DNA of 64,000 bases from NCBI RefSeq assembly GCF_050003625.1, contig NC_134398.1, positions 108,012,105 through 108,076,104 on the forward strand. The letters run 5' to 3'. The notes under the pieces were generated by a model. It was not told the DNA's origin, did not search any database, and saw only the letters and a list, made by a program, of their open reading frames with translations. Shown piece after piece: positions 13,215 through 26,032 of this stretch. Position numbers and translations under genes: made by a program. How positions within the stretch are numbered: position 1 is the first letter of the stretch; every line of letters starts with the position of its first letter. The stretch is from Haematobia irritans (lineage: Eukaryota > Arthropoda > Insecta > Diptera > Muscidae).

Positions 13215-14175
13215 GTACATCACATCGGCAGTTTAATTCATATGCTATTAACAGTTTAAAATTGATATTTTGTGAATTCCCTCTGTTGGAAATCAATTCT
13301 AACACGCGATCCAGTACGTTCCTAATTTCAAATTGCCCGCATGTTAATAAATGTTAATGCTGTTTTATGTCACCAAAAGGAACGAAATAGAATTATTAAT
13401 GCAAAAGTGTTTACTAATAATGTTTAAGATATTTAAGTTTTGTTGTTTGTTTTTTGTTCTTATTTGTTGATATGTTTAATAAGATTATTATTTATCAATT
13501 GGTATTGTAGTATATGATGTAGTGTATTATTATATATTTGATTTTTATGAAAATGAATAAATTATACGAAATTCATAGAATTTTCGATTTGACTTTCAAT
13601 TTGATGTGGATATATCATTCATACAAATTTAGGTTGAAAATTATTGTTTGACAAATTATTAAGTAGCGATGCATTTCAATTTGAGGATAACACTTGAGAT
13701 ATTATTGCTAATGTGTTGAATTTCACTGTTGAGGGTAATGTTTGTTTTTTGTTGAGAACGCGATTTTTTTCTACAATTTCTCAAATTGAATATTACACTA
13801 ATCCTTTGAAAAAATGTTTGAAAAATTGTTGAAAATTGGCATTTTCAAACGTTTGTGTTTATTGGGATGGATCGTTTCAGAATCACCAGATAAATCGATC
13901 TAGCCCGGGTTGTCCGTCCGTCATTGTTATCATCTCATCTTTGATGTTCAAACGGCATAGGTCGCAATTTTTATTCGATCTTCATTAATTTGGTTGGATA
14001 TCATGTTCTTTCATACTACTTGGTTAAAAATCGAGTAGGTTTTGAAATAAGAATTGTGACAACTAAAAAAATAAATTTTCATTCTGTACATTTTTCAACT
14101 TCAGACGTTTAATAAAATAAAAAATAAAATTTTCTTATCAGATAATTTTATAATTGTGACCCCGAACGTTCTCAA

Positions 14176-14344
14176 TTGTCACGAAGAACAACAAGATCAT
14201 CATCTGGACCAGCGGTACCAAACGGATCAATACCCAACGTTCAATTCCTCACAACAACCCCAACGAAGAATCCAAGAACTTTTAACTAGTATATAATTTG
14301 GCGGAAAAAAACCACACAAATTCTATGCGAAATGTGTAACCTAG
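14176..14344 (+). pseudogene. Gypsy gag fragment 2, internally deleted (U1)
   Basis: The start (SRRTTRSSSGPAVPNGS) is kept, but the capsid core is deleted: the text jumps from ACAACCCCAACG to AAGAATCCAAGAAC. It then ends in the palindromic scar at 14331-14360. Confidence 0.7.
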
Positions 14345-14360
14345 TCCTAGGTTACACATT
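14331..14360. repeat. 30-bp palindrome at gag-protease deletion junction (U1)
   Basis: AATGTGTAACCTAG, TC, CTAGGTTACACATT: perfect 14-bp arms around 2 bp. Longer units have AATGTGTAACCTTGCTAAAA here with no inverted arm, so the arm was added when gag was joined to the protease. Confidence 0.9.
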
Positions 14361-14448
14361 GAGCCCTACCTTCGGTCTGAAAAAGAATTTTACGTGGAAA
14401 TTCATTGTTGCTGACGTTAGTCATCCCATTATCGGCCCAGATTTTTAA
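14361..14448 (+). pseudogene. Gypsy protease C-terminal remnant (U1)
   Basis: Only FGLKKNFTWKFIVADVSHPI and the following residues remain, ending at TAA. The catalytic part is deleted. Confidence 0.7.
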
Positions 14449-14529
14449 AATATTTTGGTCTGACCATTGAACTAAAAAGAAAAAAAAAAATACTAATAAG
14501 GAACAACAATTTGAAATTATTGGAAGTTG

Positions 14530-14944
14530 CTATATTTATCCTCGTATTCCGAAGTTAGGGCGCTTATAAACTCATCGTCATATCACGAAATCATGCCAAA
14601 ATTCCCTGAACTAACAAAACCAACTTCTACAAACATGTTATTGTAAGTAAAGGTTGTCCAGTTGCAAGTAAACCACATCGCATACCACCATTTAAACTTG
14701 GCATCGCAATAAAGAGTTCAAGTTTACGATGGAACAAGGACATTGTCGTCCTTCAAAAAGTTGTTGATCTAGTCCACTACGAATGGTTCCCAAGAAAAAT
14801 GGAGACTGGAGACCATTACCGCACATACAAGACTTTGGTCATGGTCTAACCGGAAAAACAATAATTTCCAAAATAAACCTAATTCGGGCGTATAATCAAA
14901 TACCAATGGCACCAGAGGATATTCCAAAAACAGCAATAATAACA
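14530..14944 (+). pseudogene. Gypsy RT N-terminal remnant (U1)
   Basis: Same content as the U0 RT piece ([36 protein letters not shown]), with the ~50-bp deletion and no catalytic motif. Confidence 0.72.
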
Positions 14945-16389
14945 CCCCAATAAACACAGGATGAGCGTTTTTCAAATTCAACAACTTTCCAGTTTGAGGG
15001 TATATATAATTTTCAAAATAAATTCAACTTGACTTGAAACAGCTCATCTTCAATATATCTTCAAATTGATTGCGAATTATTCCAATTTGCCAAAATGTTG
15101 GAAAATTTTAGACAAATAACTGTATTTACTCCAAATAGTTTCTAATAATAGGCAAGTGAAAATAAAAACATTAAGGAACTAACTAAATGTATATCTCTTT
15201 GCAGAAACTAAAATTATGGATTCTACGTTCTTGAAAACATTAAAAAGCTGACCGATGAAAAAATGTCGGACACTTGGCTGTGACTGCTTCAAATAGTTTA
15301 TAATAATTGGTAAGTCAAGATGAATCATTAAATCAAAATTTTAGAGAAGTGACTAAATTTAAATCTTTTTGCAGAAAACTAAAATCTTTGGATGCTACAT
15401 TCTTGCAAGCATTAAGAAAGCTGACCAATGAAAAATGAGTGGCTTATCGACAAGAAAAAGTTTCCAGAAACCTTTCAAAGTGCAACCAATTAAATTTGTT
15501 AAAAACAACCAATTGTTAAAATCAACAACTTCTGGATGAAAATGTACATCACATCGTCACTTTAATTTACATCCTATTATCAGTTTAAAATGTATATTTT
15601 GGAAATTCCTTCTGCAAGGAATCTATTCTAACACGCGGTCCAACACGTTCTAACTTAAAATTTTAATGCTGTTTGACATGACACCAACAGGAAGGAAATC
15701 GAATTATCAATGCAAAAGTGTTTGCTAATAATGTTTAAGATATTTAAAGTCTTGTTGATATTATTTATCAATTGGTATTGTAGTGTAGTGTATTATATAT
15801 TTTATTTTGATGAAAATGAATGAATTATACAAAATTCATAGAATTTTGGCTTTGAATTTCAATTTGAAGTGGGGATATCATTCCTACAAATTTAGGTTGA
15901 AAAGTATTTGCAACGATGTTAGTTTCGAATTTGACTCGCATCGAAAATTGGTTGACAGATTATTGAGTAGCGATGCATTTCAATTTGAGGATAACACTTG
16001 AGATATTATTGCTAATGTGTTGAATTCACTGTTGAGGGTAATGTCTATTTTTTGTTGAGAACGCGATTTTCTCAAGAACTTCTCAACTTTAATATTACCC
16101 TAATCCTTTGAAAAATTGTTTGAAAAATTGTTGAAATTTAGCATCTTTCAAACGTTTGTGTTTATTGGGTTAAAATTAAATTTAGTTTGAAAGTTGTCGC
16201 TACTATGTTGAGAAATTGTTGCTTGTAAAAATCGTTGTGTTGAATTCTACTGTTGAGGGTAATGTCTGTTTTTGTTGAGAACGCGATTTTCTCAACAATT
16301 TCGCTAATTGAATTCTAAGCTAATTCTTTGAACAAATGTTTGAAATCGTATTGAATATAAGCATTTTTCCAATGCTTGTGTTTATTGGG
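14945..16389 (+). mobile_element. Element X, full-length copy (U1)
   Basis: CCCCAATAAACACAGG at the left and TGTTTATTGGGG at the right. It has both intron-like blocks and two terminal repeats (ends at about 16169 and 16389). Confidence 0.65.
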
Positions 16390-17302
16390 GGTTTTTGATA
16401 ATAATATGTATATTATGAAATAATAGAAAATCCTTGGAGTTGGATAAATTCAGAATCCTCCTTTGAATCGAACTAGCCCGGGTTAGCTAGCATACAATAA
16501 CGCTATGCAGATTTCCGGTAAATCGGATAACATTGATTAGCATGAACGATTATGTTATAGGAATTTATTAATCGATTTTATTGTAATCTGCGCCTATTCA
16601 TATCGTTTCTCGACATTGTTATTCTTCTTAGGTCATATTATTTGTGTTTTTAACAAACAGTGTTGACCTATTCAATCAGAAATTGGTGATAATGGCATTT
16701 TATGGCGGTTTTTGATAATAACTAAAATGTATGTGGGTATAATAGAATAGCATTGTTTGAGAATCAGATGACCACAACTAGCCCTCGATCCCAAATCGTC
16801 AATATGGATCGAATCAGAATCACCCTTTGAATCGATCTAGCCTTGGCTGTCCGTCCGATCTTCATGAAATTAGCTGGATAGGGTGCTCTTTTAGAATAGA
16901 AGAACGTAGAGAAGTTACTCATATCGTAACATCGGATTTGTTATACTTCGTTGGCCATATTCTTTGTGTTTTTAACAAACAGTGTATAGTCTCCAATCAG
17001 AAATTGGTAAAAATGACATTTTATGACGGTTATTGATAATAAGTAATATATGTGTTATGTAATAATAGAACATCGTTGTTTGAGAATGTGATGACCATAA
17101 CTAAGAACTCGATCCCAAATTGTTAATATGCATCGATTCAGAATCATCCTTTGAATCGATCTAGCCCTTGTTGTCCGTCCGTCGCTCTTTTATACTCAAA
17201 GTCCATATTAAAATGACATAAGTCGCAACTTTTAACGGATCTTCTTGACTTGGGCTGGATAGGATGTTCTTTTAGCATAGATTTTCTTATCAGATAATTT
17301 TA

Positions 17303-17664
17303 CGGTACTAAACGAATCAATACCCAACGTTGAATTCCTCACAACAACCCCAACAATGAGCGCTGTAAAACTACCAACATTTTGGAAACTTAATGTTCTC
17401 GACGAGACCCAATTTACACAACATGGCATCACAACAGAATCACCCAAAATGTTCAACGCTATCGCTGATATGGACCAATAGATCTTAACAATAATTAGTG
17501 ACATTGCCTTAAATAAACCTGAAAATGGATACCGACAAATTAAAAATGTTCTGATTGATTATTTTGCCAGAATAACAAAGAATCCAAGAACTTTTAACGA
17601 CTATAGAATTTGGCGACAAAAACCCACACAAATTCTACGCGAAATGCGTAACCTTGCTAAAAAT
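17303..17664 (+). pseudogene. Gypsy gag fragment 1 (U2)
   Basis: Copy of 12853-13214 with the same stop after DMDQ and the same missing VPLWF codons, so the lesions pre-date the U1/U2 duplication. Confidence 0.75.
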
Positions 17665-18625
17665 GTACATCACATCGGCAGTTTAATTCATATGCTATTA
17701 ACAGTTTAAAATTGATATTTTGTGAATTCCCTCTGTTGGAAATCAATTCTAACACGCGATCCAGTACGTTCCTAATTTCAAATTGCCCGCATGTTAATAA
17801 ATGTTAATGCTGTTTTATGTCACCAAAAGGAACGAAATAGAATTATTAATGCAAAAGTGTTTACTAATAATGTTTAAGATATTTGAGTTTTGTTGTTTGT
17901 TTTTTGTTCTTATTTGTTGATATGTTTAATAAGATTATTATTTATCAATTGGTATTGTAGTATATGATGTAGTGTATTATTATATATTTGATTTTTATGA
18001 AAATGAATAAATTATACGAAATTCATAGAATTTTCGATTTGACTTTCAATTTGATGTGGATATATCATTCATACAAATTTAGGTTGAAAATTATTGTTTG
18101 ACAAATTATTAAGTAGCGATGCATTTCAATTTGAGGATAACACTTGAGATATTATTGCTAATGTGTTGAATTTCACTGTTGAGGGTAATGTTTGTTTTTT
18201 GTTGAGAACGCGATTTTTTTCTACAATTTCTCAAATTGAATATTACACTAATCCTTTGAAAAAATGTTTGAAAAATTGTTGAAAATTGGCATTTTCAAAC
18301 GTTTGTGTTTATTGGGATGGATCGTTTCAGAATCACCAGATAAATCGATCTAGCCCGGGTTGTCCGTCCGTCATTGTTATCTTCTCATCTTTGATGTTCA
18401 AACGGCATAGGTCGCAATTTTTATTCGATCTTCATTAATTTGGTTGGATATCATGTTCTTTCATACTACTTGGTTAAAAATCGAGTAGGTTTTGAAATAA
18501 GAATTGTGACAACTAAAAAAATAAATTTTCATTCTGTACATTTTTCAACTTCAGACGTTTAATAAAATAAAAAATAAAATTTTCTTATCAGATAATTTTA
18601 TAATTGTGACCCCGAACGTTCTCAA

Positions 18626-18898
18626 TTGTCACGAAGAACAACAAGATCATCATCTGGACCAGCGGTACCAAACGGATCAATACCCAACGTTCAATTCCTC
18701 ACAACAACCCCAACGAAGAATCCAAGAACTTTTAACTAGTATATAATTTGGCGGAAAAAAACCACACAAATTCTATGCGAAATGTGTAACCTAGTCCTAG
18801 GTTACACATTGAGCCCTACCTTCGGTCTGAAAAAGAATTTTACGTGGAAATTCATTGTTGCTGACGTTAGTCATCCCATTATCGGCCCAGATTTTTAA
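18626..18898 (+). pseudogene. Gypsy gag 2-protease fusion remnant (U2)
   Basis: A gag N-terminus joined through the palindrome at 18781-18810 to the protease tail (KKNFTWKFIVADVSHPIIG, stop at 18896). It is the same scar as in U1. Confidence 0.72.
18781..18810. repeat. 30-bp palindrome at deletion junction (U2)
   Basis: Identical to the U1 palindrome at 14331-14360 (arms AATGTGTAACCTAG and CTAGGTTACACATT). Confidence 0.9.
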
Positions 18899-18974
18899 AA
18901 TATTTTGGTCTGACCATTGAACTAAAAAGAAAAAAAAAATACTAATAAGGAACAACAATTTGAAATTATTGGAA

Positions 18975-19393
18975 GTTGCTATATTTATCCTCGTATTCCG
19001 AAGTTAGGGCGCTTATAAACTCATCGTCATATCACGAAATCATGCCAAAATTCCCTGAACTAACAAAACCAACTTCTACAAACATGTTATTGTAAGTAAA
19101 GGTTGTCCAGTTGCAAGTAAACCACATCGCATACCACCATTTAAACTTGGCATCGCAATAAAGAGTTCAAGTTTACGATGGAACAAGGACATTGTCGTCC
19201 TTCAAAAAGTTGTTGATCTAGTCCACTACGAATGGTTCCCAAGAAAAATGGAGACTGGAGACCATTACCGCACATACAAGACTTTGGTCATGGTCTAACC
19301 GGAAAAACAATATTTTCCAAAATAAACCTAATTCGGGCGTATAATCAAATACCAATGGCACCAGAGGATATTCCAAAAACAGCAATAATAACA
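18975..19393 (+). pseudogene. Gypsy RT N-terminal remnant (U2)
   Basis: As in U1; it ends at the CCCC of the X left end. Confidence 0.72.
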
Positions 19394-20617
19394 CCCCAAT
19401 AAACACAGGATGAGCGTTTTTCAAATTCAACAACTTTCCAGTTTGAGGGTATATATAATTTTCAAAATAAATTCAACTTGACTTGAAACAGCTCATCTTC
19501 AATATATCTTCAAATTGATTGCGAATTATTCCAATTTGCCAAAATGTTGGAAAATTTTAGACAAATAACTGTATTTACTCCAAATAGTTTATAATAATAG
19601 GCAAGTGAAAATAAAAACATTAAGGAACTAACTAAATGTATATCTCTTTGCAGAAACTAAAATTATGGATTCTACGTTCTTGAAAACATTAAAAAGCTGA
19701 CCGATGAAAAAATGTCGGACACTTGGCTGTGACTGCTTCAAATAGTTTATAATAATTGGTAAGTCAAGATGAATCATTAAATCAAAATTTTAGAGAAGTG
19801 ACTAAATTTAAATCTTTTTGCAGAAAACTAAAATCTTTGGATGCTACATTCTTGCAAGCATTAAGAAAGCTGACCAATGAAAAATGAGTGGCTTATCGAC
19901 AAGAAAAAGTTTCCAGAAACCTTTCAAAGTGCAACCAATTAAATTTGTTAAAAACAACCAATTCTTAAAATCAACAACTTCTGGATGAAAATGTACATCA
20001 CATCGTCACTTTAATTTACATCCTATTATCAGTTTAAAATGTATATTTTGGAAATTCCTTCTGCAAGGAATCTATTCTAACACGCGGTCCAACACGTTCT
20101 AACTTAAAATTTTAATGCTGTTTGACATGACACCAACAGGAAGGAAATCGAATTATCAATGCAAAAGTGTTTGCTAATAATGTTTAAGATATTTAAAGTC
20201 TTGTTGATATTATTTATCAATTGGTATTGTAGTGTAGTGTATTATATATTTTATTTTGATGAAAATGAATGAATTATACAAAATTCATAGAATTTGGCTT
20301 TGAATTTCAATTTGAAGTGGGGATATCATTCCTACAAATTTAGGTTGAAAAGTATTTGCAACGATGTTAGTTTCGAATTTGACTCGCATCGAAAATTGGT
20401 TGACAGATTATTGAGTAGCGATGCATTTCAATTTGAGGATAACACTTGAGATATTATTGCTAATGTGTTGAATTCTACTGTTGAGGGTAATGTCTGTTTT
20501 TGTTGAGAACGCGATTTTCTCAACAATTTCGCTAATTGAATTCTAAGCTAATTCTTTGAACAAATGTTTGAAATCGTATTGAATATAAGCATTTTTCCAA
20601 TGCTTGTGTTTATTGCG
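19394..20617 (+). mobile_element. Element X, copy with single terminal repeat (U2)
   Basis: Both intron-like blocks are present. The two terminal repeats are collapsed to one hybrid: text goes straight from GCTAATGTGTTGAA to TTCTACTGTTGAGGG. The right end is TTTATTGCGGG, one base changed. Confidence 0.65.
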
Positions 20618-21530
20618 GGTTTTTGATAATAATATGTATATTATGAAATAATAGAAAATCCTTGGAGTTGGATAAATTCAGAATCCTCCTTTGAATCGAA
20701 CTAGCCCGGGTTAGCTAGCATACAATAACGCTGTGCAGATTTCCGGTAAATCGGATAACATTGATTAGCATGAACGATTATGTTATAGGAATTTATTAAT
20801 CGATTTTATTGTAATCTGCGCCTATTCATATCGTTTCTCGACATTGTTATTCTTCTTAGGTCATATTATTTGTGTTTTTAACAAACAGTGTTGACCTATT
20901 CAATCAGAAATTGGTGATAATGGCATTTTATGGCGGTTTTTGATAATAACTAAAATGTATGTGGGTATAATAGAATAGCATTGTTTGAGAATCAGATGAC
21001 CACAACTAGCCCTCGATCCCAAATCGTCAATATGGATCGAATCAGAATCACCCTTTGAATCGATCTAGCCTTGGCTGTCCGTCCGATCTTCATGAATTTA
21101 GCTGGATAGGGTGCTCTTTTAGAATAGAAGAACGTAGAGAAGTTACTCATATCGTAACATCGGATTTGTTATACTTCGTTGGCCATATTCTTTGTGTTTT
21201 TAACAAACAGTGTATAGTCTCCAATCAGAAATTGGTAAAAATGACATTTTATGACGGTTATTGATAATAAGTAATATATGTGTTATGTAATAATAGAACA
21301 TCGTTGTTTGAGAATGTGATGACCATAACTAAGAACTCGATCCCAAATTGTTAATATGCATCGATTCAGAATCATCCTTTGAATCGATCTAGCCCTTGTT
21401 GTCCGTCCGTCGCTCTTTTATACTCAAAGTCCATATTAAAATGACATAAGTCGCAACTTTTAACGGATCTTCTTGACTTGGGCTGGATAGGATGTTCTTT
21501 TAGCATAGATTTTCTTATCAGATAATTTTA

Positions 21531-21907
21531 CGGTACTAAACGAATCAATACCCAACGTTGAATTCCTCACAATAACCCCAACAATGAGCGCTGTAAAACT
21601 ACCAACATTTTGGAAACTTAATGTTCCTCTTTGGTTTGTTCTCGACGAGACCCAATTTACACAGCATGGCATCACAACAGAATCACCCAAAATGTTCAAC
21701 GCTATCGCTGATATGGACCAATAGATCTTAACAATAATTAGTGACATTGCCTTAAATCAACCTGAAAATGGATACCGACAGATTAAAAATGTTCTGATTG
21801 ATTATTTTGCCAGAATAACAAAGAATCCAAGAACTTTTAACGACTATAGAATTTGGCGACAAAAACCCACACAAACTCTACGCGAAATGCGTAACCTTGC
21901 TAAAAAT
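21531..21907 (+). pseudogene. Gypsy gag fragment 1 (U3)
   Basis: TVLNESIPNVEF, FWKLNVPLWFVLDETQFTQH and so on, with a stop after DMDQ. It keeps the VPLWF codons lost in U1 and U2. Confidence 0.75.
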
Positions 21908-22867
21908 GTACATCACATCGGCAGTTTAATTCATATGCTATTAACAGTTTAAAATTGATATTTTGTGAATTCCCTCTGTTGGAAATCAATTCTAACACGC
22001 GATCCAGTACGTTCCTAATTTCAAATTGCCCGCATGTTAATAAATGTTAATGCTGTTTTATGTCACCAAAAGGAACGAAATAGAATTATTAATACAAAAG
22101 TGTTTACTAATAATGTTTAAGATATTTAAGTTTTGTTGTTTGTTTTTTGTTCTTATTTGTTGATATGTTTAATAAGATTATTATTTATCAATTGGTATTG
22201 TAGTATATTATGTAGTGTATTATTATATATTTGATTTTTATGAAAATGAATAAATTATACGAAATTCATAGAATTTTCGATTTGACATTCAATTTGATGT
22301 GGATATATCATTCATACAAATTTAGGTTGAAAATTATTGTTTGACAAATTATTAAGTAGCGATGCATTTCAATTTGAGGATAACACTTGAGATATTATTG
22401 CTAATGTGTTGAATTTCACTGTTGAGGGTAATGTCTGTTTTTTGTTGAGAACGCGATTTTTTTATACAATTTCTCAAATTGAATATTACACTAATCATTT
22501 GAAAAAATGTTTGAAAAATTGTTGAAAATTGGCATTTTCAAACGTTTGTGTTTATTGGGATGGATCGTTTCAGAATCACCAGATAAATCGATCTAGCCCG
22601 GGTTGTCCGTCCGTCATTGTTATCTTCTCATATTTGATGTTCAAACGGCATAGGTCGCAATTTTTATTCGATCTTCATTAATTTGGTTGGATAGGATGTT
22701 CTTTCATACTACTTGGTTAAACATCGAGTAGGTTTTGAAATAAGAATTGTGACAACTAAAAAATAAATTTTCATTCTGTACATTTTTCAACTTCAGAAGT
22801 TTAATAAAATAAAAAATAAAATTTTCTTATCAGATAATTTTATAATTGTGACCCCGAACATTCTCAA

Positions 22868-23554
22868 TTGTCACGAAGAACAACAAGATCATCATCTGGA
22901 CCAGCGGTACCAAACGGATCAATACCCAACGTTCAATTCCTCACAACAACCCCAACGATGAGCGCTGTAAAACTACCAACATTTTGGAAACTTAATGGTC
23001 CTCTTTGGTTTGTTCTCGCCGAGGCCCAATTTACGCAACATGACATCAAACAAAATATTCAACGCTATCGCTGAAATGGACCAAGAGATCATAGAATTAA
23101 TTAGTGACATTGCTTTAAATCAACCGGAAAATGGATACCGACAGATTAAAAACGTCTGATTGGTTATTTCGCCAGAATAACAAAGAATCCAAGAACTTTT
23201 AACTAGTATATAATTTGGCGGAAAAAACCCACGCAAATTCTACGCGAAATGTGTAACCTTGCTAAAAATGACGTATCGGACAAATTTAAAAAAAAAACGC
23301 TTTGGTTAAATCGGCACCCATCACACTTACAGACTACACTCATCGCATCACCGGCTTCACTCGAAGAAGCCGACATAATCGCCGAAACCCCTTTTCCGAG
23401 TCAATCGTTTCTAGACAAACATCTAGTCGTATAGAAACTCTGAAAAGACAAATATCGGAATTAACTACGATGGTAAGAGAGCTGAAATGTTCGTAAATAC
23501 AAACAGCCTTGCAGTTTTCAAAATAATACGGGAAACGCAGAAGCCGGTCAGTAA
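22868..23554 (+). pseudogene. Gypsy gag fragment 2 (U3)
   Basis: Starts SRRTTRSSSG. A 12-bp loss in the ITTESNK segment (shared with U4), several frameshifts, and a deletion that removes the CYYH half of the zinc knuckle (text jumps from GCTGAAATG to TTCGTAAATACAAAC). It ends AEAGQ, stop. Confidence 0.72.
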
Positions 23555-23662
23555 TCGGCGATCTTCAACAAGCCGCCTTTTCGTTTTTGATAAAACACTG
23601 AATCAAAGTTTATAATTGATAATGGAGCCAACATTTTAGTAGTACCAACGTAATTTTTAAAA
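23555..23662 (+). pseudogene. Gypsy protease N-terminal remnant (U3), DNG
   Basis: Same start as in U0, but GATACTGGA is GATAATGGA, so the catalytic triplet reads D-N-G. It is cut off by the dispersed repeat at TTTTTAAAA. Confidence 0.7.
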
Positions 23663-24744
23663 CCAGTAAGGAAAGTCTAAAGTCGGGCGGGGCCGACTAT
23701 ATTATACCCTACACCACTTTGTAGATCTAAATTTTCGATACCATATGACATCCGTCAAATGTGTTGGGGGGGCTATATATAAAGGTTTGTCCCAAATACA
23801 TACATTTAAATATCACTCGATCCGGAAGAATTTGATAGACTTCTACAATATCTATAGACTCAAAATTTAAGTCGACTAATGTACTAGGGTGGAACACAAT
23901 GTTAGTAAAAAATACGAGAAACGTTTAAATCTGAAGCAATTTTAAGGTAACTTCGAAAAAGTTTATTTATGATTTATCGCTCGATATATATGTATTAGAA
24001 GTTTAGGAAAATTAGAGTCATTTTTACAACTTTTCGACTAAGCAGTGGCGATTTTACAAGGAAAATGTTGGTATTTTGACCATTTTTGTCGAAATCAGAA
24101 AAACATTTATATGGAGCTATATCTAAATCTGAACCGATTTCAACCAAATTTGGCACGCATAGCTACACTGTTAATTCTACTCCCTGTGCAAAATTTCAAC
24201 TAAATCGGATTTAAAAATTGGCCTATGTGGTCATATGAGTGTAAATCGGGCGAAAGCTTTATATGGGAGATATATCCAAATCTGAACCGATTTCAAGCAA
24301 ATTTGGCACGCATAGTTACAACGCTTATTCTACTCCCTATGCAAAATTTCAACTAAATCGGAGCAAAAAATTGGCCTCTGTGGTCAAATGAGTGTAAATC
24401 GGGCGAAAGCTATATATGGGAGCTATATCTAAATCTGAACCGATTTTGCTGATATTTTGCAAGTTTTTCGAGACTCATAAAATATTCGGATGTACGGAAT
24501 TTGAGGAAGATCGGTTGATACACACGCCAATTATGACCAGATCGGTGAAAAATATATATGGCAGCTATATCTAAATCTGAACCGATTTTTTCCAAAATCA
24601 ATAGGGATCGTATTTGAGCCGAAACAGGACCATATACCAAATTTTAGGACACTCGGACTAAAACTGCGAGCTGTTCTTTGCACACAAAAATACATCAACA
24701 GACAGAAAGACGGGCATCGCTAAATCGACTCAGAATTTAATTCT
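23663..24744 (+). mobile_element. Calyptrate dispersed repeat, truncated (U3)
   Basis: It opens CCAGTAAGGAAAGTCTAAAG and the GGGCGGGGCCGACTATATTA motif. Near-repeated ~120-bp blocks follow (AATCTGAACCGATTTCAA, AAATTTGGCACGCATAG, CTACTCCCTRTGCAAAATTT), then ACATCAACAGACAGAAAGAC. I recognise the text as a very common dispersed repeat of muscid and other calyptrate flies. No coding capacity. It ends early at AATTTAATTCT, fused to element X. Confidence 0.75.
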
Positions 24745-26032
24745 GATTTAAAATTTTAGACAAATAACTGTATTTACTCCAAATAGTTTATAATAATAGG
24801 CAAGTGAAAATAAAAACATTAAGGAACTAACTAAATGTATATCTCTTTGCAGAAACTAAAATTATGGATTCTAAGTTCTTGAAAACATTAAAAAGCTGAC
24901 CGATGAAAAAATGTCGGACACTTGGCTGTGACTGCTTCAAATAGTTTATAATAATTGGTAAGTCAAGATGAATCATTAAATCAAAATTTTAGAGAAGTGA
25001 CTAAATTTAAATCTTATTGCAGAAAACTAAAATCTTTGGATGCTACATTCTTGCAAGCATTAAGAAAGCTGACCAATGAAAAATGAGTGGCTTATCGACA
25101 AGAAAAAGTTTCCAGAAACCTTTCAAAGTGCAACCAATTAAATTTGTTAAAAACAACCAATTGTTAAAATCAACAACTTCTGGATGAAAATGTACATCAC
25201 ATCGTCACTTTAATTTACATCCTATTATCAGTTTAAAATGTATATTTTGGAAATTCCTTCTGCAAGGAATCTATTCTAACACGCGGTCCAACACGTTCTA
25301 ACTTAAAATTTTAATGCTGTTTGACATGACACCAACAGGAAATCGAATTATCAATGCAAAAGTGTTTGCTAATAATGTTTAAGATATTTAAAGTCTTGTT
25401 GATATTATTTATCAATTGGTATTGTAGTGTAGTGTATTATATATTTTATTTTGATGAAAATGAATGAATTATACAAAATTCATAGAATTTTGGCTTTGAA
25501 TTTCAATTTGAAGTGGGGATATCATTCCTACAAATTTAGGTTGAAAAGTATTTGCAACGATGTTAGTTTCGATTGACTCGCATCGAAAATTGGTTGACAG
25601 ATTATTGAGTAGCGATGCATTTCAATTTGAGGATAACACTTGAGATATTATTGCTAATATGTTGAATTCTACTGTTGATGGTAATGTCTGTTTTTGTTGA
25701 GAACACGATTTTCTCAAGAACTTCTCAACTTGAATATTACCCTAATCCTTTGAAAAATTGTTTGAAAAATTGTTGAAATTTAGCATTTTTCAAACGTTTG
25801 TGTTTATTGGGTTAAAATTAAATTTAGTTTGAAAGTTGTCGCTACTATGTTGAGAAATTGTTGCTTGTAAAAATCGTTGTGTTGAATTCTACTGTTGAGG
25901 GTAATGTCTGTTTTTTGTTGAGAACGCGATTTTCTCAACAATTTCGCTAATTGAATTCTAAGCTAATTCTTTGAACAAATGTTTGAAAGCGTATTGAATA
26001 TAAGCATTTTTCCAATGCTTGTGTTTATTGGG
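24745..26032 (+). mobile_element. Element X, left end missing (U3)
   Basis: It begins inside X at AAAATTTTAGACAAATAACTG. The duplicated intron-like block, the 64-codon region (frameshifted by a 2-base loss in GATGTTAGTTTCGATTGAC) and two terminal repeats remain. Confidence 0.65.

Larger units (their letters stand above)
11941..16389. repeat. Composite tandem unit U1 (4.45 kb)
   Basis: Satellite 11941-12821, gag fragment 1, X right end 13215-13866, satellite piece 13867-14020, LTR remnant ~14030-14155, shortened gag fragment 2 fused to protease by a 30-bp palindrome, RT, full X. It is nearly identical to U2. Confidence 0.88.
16390..20617. repeat. Composite tandem unit U2 (4.23 kb)
   Basis: Same order as U1 and almost the same sequence: satellite 16390-17270, gag 1, X right end 17665-18316, satellite piece, LTR remnant ~18480-18600, gag 2 with palindromic scar, RT, X. 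It is about 220 bp shorter, mainly because its X keeps only one terminal repeat. Confidence 0.88.
20618..26032. repeat. Composite tandem unit U3 (5.42 kb)
   Basis: Satellite 20618-21500, gag 1, X right end 21908-22559, satellite piece 22560-22715, LTR remnant ~22730-22850, gag 2, start of protease, calyptrate dispersed repeat, then X lacking its left end. RT and the protease tail are deleted between the dispersed repeat and X. Confidence 0.87.

Noticed and set aside
24410..24640. Minus-strand frames inside the calyptrate dispersed repeat (also at 29917 and 36028)
   Set aside because: They vary with each small deletion, have no recognisable domain, and lie in the internally repeated non-coding region.
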